Below, piece after piece: positions 57,941 to 64,000 of a stretch of DNA of 64,000 nt. Within the stretch, counting starts at the first letter, position 1. Each line of letters opens with the position of its first letter. Position numbers and translations under genes: made by a program. The notes below the pieces were generated by a model that made no database searches, was not told where the DNA came from, and was given only the letters and a program-made list of their open reading frames with translations. Origin of the DNA: Lepeophtheirus salmonis. Lineage: Eukaryota > Arthropoda > Copepoda > Siphonostomatoida > Caligidae. The DNA is taken from assembly GCF_016086655.4 (NCBI RefSeq), contig NC_052135.2:11126363-11190362 (forward strand), written 5' to 3'.

Positions 57941-59151
57941 TCTCAACAGAATATTTCAACAATCCACAGTGAGGCATCCTTTCATGAGGTCTTGAAGCAA
58001 TGCCTGCCACACTACTAATCACTAATAGTATTAATCATCAATATAAATTCTATAATCTCAAGGTACTACTGTCATGAGTAGAAATGGGTAAACTAATACT
58101 TATACTTAATATAATAAATATTTATTTGTATTAAATAACACCAATCTACTCTAAAAAAAAAAAGAAGTAAGAAAGTATGACGTCACTCAGGTACAACTGC
58201 AGAGATAAGAACTTTTACAGACTTCTAAATCCATTTCACACTCAACTCCTTCGTAAAAAGGTGAAATGGAATATTATTATTAGTGATGGGAGGATTACTT
58301 GCAATGTTTTTTTCTGGAATCGGCATTCGCAAAATAAAGCGTAATTTTCGATATTCCAGTCTTATTATATATTACTGGTATTTAACTATTCATGACTTTT
58401 CTAAGTATTGTAATATTTCCCTCGGGATACAAGAAACCGTCATGGGAATTTATGAGATTAGTTTTATAATTTAAAAAAATATCGTAATAAAATAATTATG
58501 ATAAACAAAATCCTTGAAAGCTGAGAAGAAAAAAATTGAACACGAACTGAACGTAAAAAAAATAATCGTTTGCAAGAGCATATTCTAAGCAATCTAGAAA
58601 ATATAATTTTGAATTTGCAGCCAATCTGTACATTAAAGGAATACCCCTAAGCCCGCTAGTAGTGCTATATTATCGGCCTACCTACAAGTGTATTTTTTTA
58701 CGCTCTAACGCTGATTCTTTTAGCTAAAAATGTAAAATAGTCTAAAGATAATTAACAGTGTTATATATAATGTGGGAGTTGGATGTAAAATCGGAATCGA
58801 GAAATTTTGTGGACTCGTTGCATCCTTAGTATATTCCTAATTTAATGAGCAATGAATCCTTTGCCTTAAAGCATAATATAACAACATATTATTTATTAAT
58901 CATTATATTCTCGTGGTTGAGAAAGAGAACCTAGGTTGGAAGTGAGTCCTTTCATGATGTGTCCAGTTTAGTGCTCATGTTGAATAAACAAGAGGAGTAT
59001 GAAGTCAATAATCTCTTGAATTTATACTACTGCTAGTTGCTACATCATCAGTTATTTTATTTATCCACACTCATCATCACTATCAGTCATCAGTCATCAC
59101 CAATGTCAATGAACAAGTATCTCGCATAGAAAAGTAAAAGAAGTCGCAGGA
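57941..59151. promoter_or_regulatory. Divergent upstream region of the nischarin and MRPS23 genes
   Basis: About 1.2 kb between the two starts. It contains a hAT-1 element (58281-58828) and otherwise AT-rich DNA without recognisable exons. The stretch before MRPS23 (about 59040-59110) has repeated ATCA/TCAC words. Confidence 0.5.
58281..58828. repeat. hAT-1 element, copy D (different interior)
   Basis: The left end TAGTGATGGGAGGATTACTT is followed by TTTTTTTCTGGAATCGGCAT, as in reversed copy B. The right end GTTGCATCCTTA is decayed. Unlike copies A to C, its centre lacks the R1 A/T-tract body and contains other sequence. The open frame 58283-58474 lies wholly inside and is not a gene. Confidence 0.6.
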
Positions 59152-59655
59152 ATGGCACAATCCCGTTTAGAAAAAATTGGAACAATCTACTCCAGAACGA
59201 GCAGCCTGTTAAACTCGGGGGCAGTAAAGCATAAGCCAATTTGGTATGACGTCTATGAAGCCTTTCCACCCAAGTATGAACCACGTTGGGATCGAAGCCC
59301 CCCTTTAAGCAAGGATAACTCCAAGCGCAAAGTCTTATATGAGGAAGATATTATACGAGCTCGATTCTATGATCATTTTCAGGAGAACATTCATGAAACT
59401 ATCAATTTACATGATCCAGAGAGCAAATGTATTTCACAGCTATTCATTGAAGCCTACAATGCAACGTGCGTGGATATAGACGACAAGTCCCGTTTTCTAG
59501 CTGCAGTTGATACTCTAGAATTAGAAAAAAACATTAATCTGAGAGAAACTGCTTCCGTCTCGTATGATAGGGGGACTGAAGCCCCGTCTGAAAAACCTCA
59601 TATATCCATGAAAGACCTATTTTTGCAAAATAAGGGTCTTGATAAAGAGACTTAG
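59152..59655 (+). CDS. MRPS23: Mitochondrial small ribosomal subunit protein mS23
   Basis: Structural component of the mitochondrial 28S ribosomal subunit. 167 residues, close to the family size (human about 190). The N-terminal half is strongly diagnostic: SRLEKIGTIYSRTSSLLNSG (4-23), KPIWYDVYEAFPPKYEP (28-44), and YEEDIIRARFYDHF (about 63-76). The C-terminal third is variable, as usual in this family. The first ATG is used, because the match starts at residue 2-4. Single exon. AATAAA at 59861-59866. RER1 follows on the same strand 435 bp later. Confidence 0.95.
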   Translation: MAQSRLEKIGTIYSRTSSLLNSGAVKHKPIWYDVYEAFPPKYEPRWDRSPPLSKDNSKRKVLYEEDIIRARFYDHFQENIHETINLHDPESKCISQLFIEAYNATCVDIDDKSRFLAAVDTLELEKNINLRETASVSYDRGTEAPSEKPHISMKDLFLQNKGLDKET

Positions 59656-59860
59656 TTATTTCATAATTGTGCGAATGAAGTAGATCGCATCATCGATGTT
59701 TTTACATTGGGGGTTTCCCTTCATTGATATACGAATTATAATTATGGCTATGGGATTATTATTTTTTTTTCTGGATTATATTAGATTTAATGATACAAGT
59801 CTTTCTCATATTAAATTAAGAATCCGTGTCAGCGATATCAAAATTAGCCCTATGCTGTAA

Positions 59861-59866
59861 AATAAA
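59861..59866 (+). terminator. Poly(A) signal of MRPS23
   Basis: AATAAA lies about 205 bp after the stop codon and 216 bp before the RER1 splice acceptor. Confidence 0.5.
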
Positions 59867-60065
59867 TAACCTTCTTTTTTTTTTTCATTTATAGATTCAT
59901 CATTAAGAACTGAGCTAAATTGCATCATTAAAAAGAAAATAACTTGAAAGCAAATAGTGAAAGGAACAAAATCCATCAGTGCTGATATATAAATCTTTTC
60001 ATAAAAATAAATCATTTTTTTGTCAATACAACTCATTTATAAACCTATTTATACTTGGATTACGA

Positions 60066-60090
60066 CAAGCTTACTCTCTTTAGAAGGACA
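60066..60090 (+). promoter_or_regulatory. 3' splice acceptor immediately before RER1
   Basis: CAAGCTTACTCTCTTTAG ends at 60083, followed by a 7-nt leader (AAGGACA) and the ATG. It is the third case in this cluster of an acceptor directly in front of the downstream member of a same-strand pair. Confidence 0.6.
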
Positions 60091-60651
60091 ATGATGTTAG
60101 GTGATAATTTTGAAGATGATTCGGCTATCAATAAACAAGGAAAAATTCAGAGTTTCTTCAAAAGGATCTCCAATACATATCAAATATATTTAGACCGTTT
60201 TACTCCAAAAATTATTTCAAGATGGGTCTTCTCTGTTATTTTAATCATATCTTATTTTGTTAGAATATTTATAAAACAGGGTTGGTTCTTAATAACATAC
60301 GCTCTGGCTATTTATTACCTTAGTTTACTACTGGCATTTCTAACACCTAAAATTAATCCTATCCTCGAAGAAGAAGATGATGACGAAGGAAAGTTACCGA
60401 CGAAGCAAAATGAAGAATTTCGTCCTTTCATTCGAAAACTACCTGAATTCAAAGTGTGGTACTACGCTACCAAAGGAACGATCGTTGCATTCTTTTGCAC
60501 CTTTTTCAATACTTTAAATATCCCTGTTTTTTGGCCGATTCTTTTTGTGTATTTCCTTGTACTTTTTTTCACAACTATGAAAAATCAAATTATACACATG
60601 ATTCATTATAAGTACATACCTTTCACATATGGTAAACCACGGTTCTCCTAA
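60091..60651 (+). CDS. RER1: RER1 Golgi-to-ER retrieval receptor
   Basis: Multi-spanning cis-Golgi receptor that returns escaped ER membrane proteins and unassembled subunits to the ER via COPI. 186 residues from the ATG at 60091 (human 196); an in-frame TTG upstream is not a plausible start because the splice acceptor lies between. The family signature is almost unbroken: YQIYLDRFTP and RWVFSVILIISYFVRIF (TM1), QGWFLITYALAIYYLSLLLA (TM2), FLTPKINP, LPTKQNEEFRPFIRKLPEFK, the paired C-terminal helices around FNTLNIPVFWPILFVYFLVL, and MKNQIIHMIHYKYIPFTYGK. The short tail after GK is missing compared with vertebrates. Single coding exon. AATAAA at 60700-60705. Confidence 0.96.
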   Translation: MMLGDNFEDDSAINKQGKIQSFFKRISNTYQIYLDRFTPKIISRWVFSVILIISYFVRIFIKQGWFLITYALAIYYLSLLLAFLTPKINPILEEEDDDEGKLPTKQNEEFRPFIRKLPEFKVWYYATKGTIVAFFCTFFNTLNIPVFWPILFVYFLVLFFTTMKNQIIHMIHYKYIPFTYGKPRFS

Positions 60652-61688
60652 TACGTTATTTGCTCCATGTATCAATTCTTGCTTATTTTAATAGCACTAA
60701 ATAAAAATTTATTAGAACAATATATTTTTTATGCAACTTTAGTATAATTTTATAACTGCACTTGATTTTTTATTGAACCTAAAAATATATTTTTTTTAAG
60801 TTCACCAGAGTGGTTGTTAGATTATTCCTTGCAGCATCAAACAAATAAATCATTTTTTATAGATATCGATGATATAGTATAAAATTATATGAACATCTCC
60901 AACAACATTATATAAATCTTTTGGTTTTGATATCTGAATGTCGTAAGGCAGAGAGGATAATCATTTTAACTCACATTTATAAATCATATAATACTAGCGC
61001 GGTGTCATAACTACAGAGATATATTAGGGCCACTCCCACCAAAACGATTTATTTACCCCTCCAGCTGAAAATTAAACATATTTCAACTAAAACTACAGAA
61101 TTTTTTCTACATTCCATCTGTGCTTAACAATCGTTTTTTTTTTTTTTAAATATGCACTTTAGACCAGGGATGTAATACTAAAATAAATGTTTAAATTGTC
61201 AAATTGTGTCTTTTATAAATGTAATCTCATGAAAAATCCTATCCACAGTCATTGCCCATTCTAAAATTTAAGAGTAACTATGATTGGATTTATATATAGA
61301 GTAAAGAGACTTAATACTAGTAAAGACAAGGAAAAGTATATACAGAAATGCTCTGTTTATTCCGGATTCCACTAGATTATGGTTCTTTATATCATGGTCC
61401 TTTTAATAATATCCTATCAATCATTTACATGCAAAGATAATAAACTGTTCATTTGTAGCACTAACAGTCTAAAATAGTCTGGTATATCGGCAGAACCCAT
61501 TGCCCAAGATGTTCGGGGTTTTGTTGTATATTTAATCTTGTAAGTGCAGAAGAATGTTGGAATTAAGAATAAATATAATGGTTACTCATTTGAATTTCGC
61601 TTTTGTTAGTAAAATCTAAAAAATTCCTTTCCATAATATATTCAACTCCAGTTAATTGGTGGCTAAATATGTAGAATACATGTATATT
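60652..61688. other. RER1 3' flank and gene-free stretch
   Basis: RER1 3'-UTR with AATAAA at 60700-60705, then AT-rich DNA without a recognisable gene, RNA or repeat. Confidence 0.55.
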
Positions 61689-61834
61689 CAGGGGCGTCCG
61701 AAGGATTATTTTTAGGTATAGATATATTTTTTTTCTTCACGGCATAATTTGGTTGAATAACCACTTCCAGTGTGATAATTTTTCATAGTCAAAAAGAAAA
61801 TTATTTCATAAAAGCCCCCCTGCTGACGTCCCTA
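61689..61834. repeat. Mini R1-like element
   Basis: The left end CAGGGGCGTCCGAAGGATTA and the right end, read inwards as TAGGGACGTCAGCAGGGGGG, are inverted. Only about 110 bases lie between them. It shares R1 ends but lacks the expanded A/T-tract body. Confidence 0.55.
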
Positions 61835-62149
61835 ATATTATGAATTTTTTTAATATGAATTCGTTTTAATGAGGCTAAGTTGTGAGTGACATGAGACAGG
61901 TAATCAATTGAACGGTTAAATTGGATCAAAACGAATTTATACCTGTGTTAAAATGAGAGCAATTTAATAACAGCAATGAGTGGAAAGGCTAAATGACTCA
62001 TTAAGCAAGTTCATATGGTTCTGAGTCCGTGAAAAAATGTCAGAATACACACTATCAATGATACGTCATCAACAAGAACAGCAAATATCTAGTCAATAAC
62101 TGTTTAACAAACAAGAAGAACTAATTGGGATAAAAGAGTTAAGCTGTCC

Positions 62150-62575
62150 ACTAATTTCTTGTGAATAACTGTGGATTTTGAACTTTTTCTGCAAAAATTT
62201 TAATATTTGAAATTTTTCTCCACTGAATATAATTTTTTGTAGGATTTTTATATTTTTTTCCAAAAATTTAATTTCTTACTAACAGCTTTGAATTTTTAAA
62301 ATTATTTTCCAAAATATTTAATTTTAGAAATTTTTTTGTGAACAATTGTGGATTTTTGAAATTTTTTCCAAAAAATGTAATTTTTTGTGAAAAGCTATGG
62401 CTTTTTGTATTCCTTTTCGAATATAATATTTGAAATTGGATTTTTGAAATCTCATTCTAAAAAATGTAATTTTTCAAATTTCTTTCCAAAAAATTCCAAA
62501 AACCAAGCCCCCCTCCAAAAAAAAAAAAAAAAAATAATAATAATATATATATATAAAATCCTGTGGAGGCCCTAT
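62150..62575. repeat. R1-family dispersed repeat, 3' part
   Basis: An A/T-tract body with 'GTGAATAACTGTGGATTTTG' and 'GTGAACAATTGTGGATTTTT' units closes with CCCCCCTCC, an A run and AAATCCTGTGGAGGCCCTAT. The open frame 62387-62608 is a translation of it. Confidence 0.65.
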
Positions 62576-62599
62576 AATTTCTTAAGATATCTGATGCAT

Positions 62600-63700
62600 T
62601 TGAATTGATACCTCCATTTTATAATATGATTGTTGACGAATGTAAGAATTTATTTTTTGAATTAAATTAAATCTTTATTTAAATTGTACTATCATCATAA
62701 AATACATTTAAGTGCTCAAACTTTTACCAAACAAATCATCCAATTCTTTTATTCTGTAAGGAAATGGTTGAAACTTGAATAATATTTATAATATTGCAAT
62801 TTCCTATTAATAACCTTGAGATACTTCATCAAGTTCACTCACTATTGTCCTTGTACATAATATTTGGATAATAAGTATATTTTGTACACTTTTTTTTATT
62901 GTTGATGTCATTCTACTTACTTAATTATTTATTAAGAACTTTAAAAAATATTTTTATGGTTGCTTTTATTATTAGAAATATGGCGGCAAGACAATACTTG
63001 ATAATTACTTTTGACGTAATGTTATTATCATTATTGAAAAACACATCAACTTAAAATATAACTTTATTTTCCCTTCAAAAACATATATTTATATAATAAT
63101 AAGATTTTAATTGTAATTTGATTGTTATAATTAAGGCTAATTAAACCATATAGAATATTTATATCATTTATTAATATTTAATATATATACTTTTCTTTTT
63201 CATATACATATTCCAGGTTAATAATAAGAGTAGATAATATATTAAAGTGTTAATAGATTTCCGTATTACCTTATAATATCAGGCCATGATATATGTGTAA
63301 TCATATTGTAATTAAATCAATAGATTTAACAAGCATGAAAAGTAATAAATTTATACTTATTTTATTTCATCGTTATAAAGTCTTATTTCTATATTGTAGA
63401 TAAAAATTAGCTATTAGAATGTAAGTTTATATTATATTCCCGTGAAATAATCTTTATTTTCTTGTACATAATTGATTAAAAAAAATTAGAAATCCAGCCA
63501 TTTTTAGTACATATTACTTAGATTTAATTCAAACTAGAGTAGGTTTACACAAGCGTTGCCGAGAACATTAAGAAATTAAAATGAATTAAGAACTCTTCTG
63601 CTTAATATAAAATAAAAAATTGAGATCGTAAAATTTTAAGAATTATTCTTATATTGGCTTTATGAGTACGGATATACTAAATATGCATTATTTAGGCACT
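62600..63700. other. Gene-free AT-rich stretch
   Basis: No coding sequence, RNA gene or clear repeat seen; very AT-rich with short T and A runs. Confidence 0.5.
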
Positions 63701-63725
63701 CTCCTTTCACGCAATGAGGAAGTAG

Positions 63726-64000
63726 TTACTTTAATCTGGATCAGACGCCAAAATCGCAGTCGCGCAGCCGCTTCCCTGAGCCCAATGGAAGCCTCCTAAT
63801 ATGGCAAAAAACTGCTGTTATGTTGTACAGGTGAAGTACTGGGCTAAAATACAGTTTAAACTCTACCGCTCCCGCGTTTCTAGGCACCAAGGAACCCTTA
63901 TAATATGCTATAATTCACCCCAGCCCACGGATTCTGTAGGTGAACGACTGGGCCTAAATAAAGTTAAATTACTCTGTCGCCCCTTCCCTGAGCACCGAGG
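63726..64000. repeat. GC-richer tandem repeat array, cut by the window end
   Basis: At least two full units and a partial third, spaced about 105-125 bp. Recurring words include CTGAGCCCAATGG / CTAGGCACCAAGG / CTGAGCACCGAGG, then AGCCTCCTAATAT / AACCCTTATAATA, then TACAGGTGAAGTACTGGGCT / TGTAGGTGAACGACTGGGCC. The units are diverged. The base composition stands out sharply from the preceding kilobase. No long open frame. Confidence 0.7.

Noticed and set aside
1..64000. tRNA, rRNA, CRISPR, prophage or bacterial operon signals
   Set aside because: No tRNA T-loop motif with a foldable context, rRNA block, regularly spaced repeat array or prokaryotic gene layout was seen; gene content and introns are clearly animal. 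Without a covariance-model search a tRNA could still be missed.

Overview
The window reads as a strongly AT-rich arthropod nuclear genome. The protein set is eukaryotic, with GT-AG introns, AATAAA poly(A) signals and a heavy load of dead Tc1/mariner, hAT-type, Penelope-type and LTR elements. The best fit is a parasitic copepod such as a sea louse (Lepeophtheirus/Caligus). That is an impression from gene and repeat style, not a database result.

Layout. (1) From 1 to about 43.4 kb is a gene desert. Its only credible coding pieces are one internal exon (2382-2514) and two 3' exons (35021-35076 and 35372-35721). These are phase-compatible and may belong to one gene with an intron of about 32 kb, ending in a class I PDZ-ligand C terminus (ETEV). 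The rest is repeat debris: mariner/Tc1 transposase remnants (2.8-3.5, 9.9-10.7, 15.4-16.3 and 27.7-28.3 kb), a Penelope-like remnant with a GIY-YIG endonuclease (29.2-29.8 kb), a broken Ty3/gypsy-like pol (37-39.4 kb), several non-autonomous families with hAT-like ends, a Harbinger-like MITE, a foldback element, and a dispersed low-complexity family made of degenerate A/T-tract units (called R1 here).

(2) From 43.4 to 60.7 kb is a compact housekeeping gene cluster, in order: pyridoxal kinase (-), DDX28-like mitochondrial DEAD-box helicase (+), small four-TM protein (+), PIGV GPI mannosyltransferase 2 (-), KANSL1/NSL1 chromatin subunit (-), POT1-like telomere protein (+), nischarin-type PX-LRR protein (-), mitochondrial ribosomal protein S23 (+), RER1 (+). 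These genes have almost no introns: six of nine coding regions are single exons.

(3) From 60.7 to 64 kb is repeat-rich and apparently non-coding, ending in a GC-richer tandem array cut by the window edge.

The most interesting system-level signal is in the cluster. Three same-strand neighbours (DDX28 to the 4-TM gene, KANSL1 to PIGV, MRPS23 to RER1) sit 168 to 435 bp apart. In each case the downstream gene has a polypyrimidine/AG 3' splice acceptor 7 to 25 nt before its ATG, just after the upstream gene's poly(A) signal. This is the layout expected of small operons resolved by spliced-leader trans-splicing. The POT1-like gene with an extra N-terminal region, the near-identical duplicate of the pyridoxal kinase 5' end, and a perfect 22-bp-arm palindrome at 289-336 are also worth checking.
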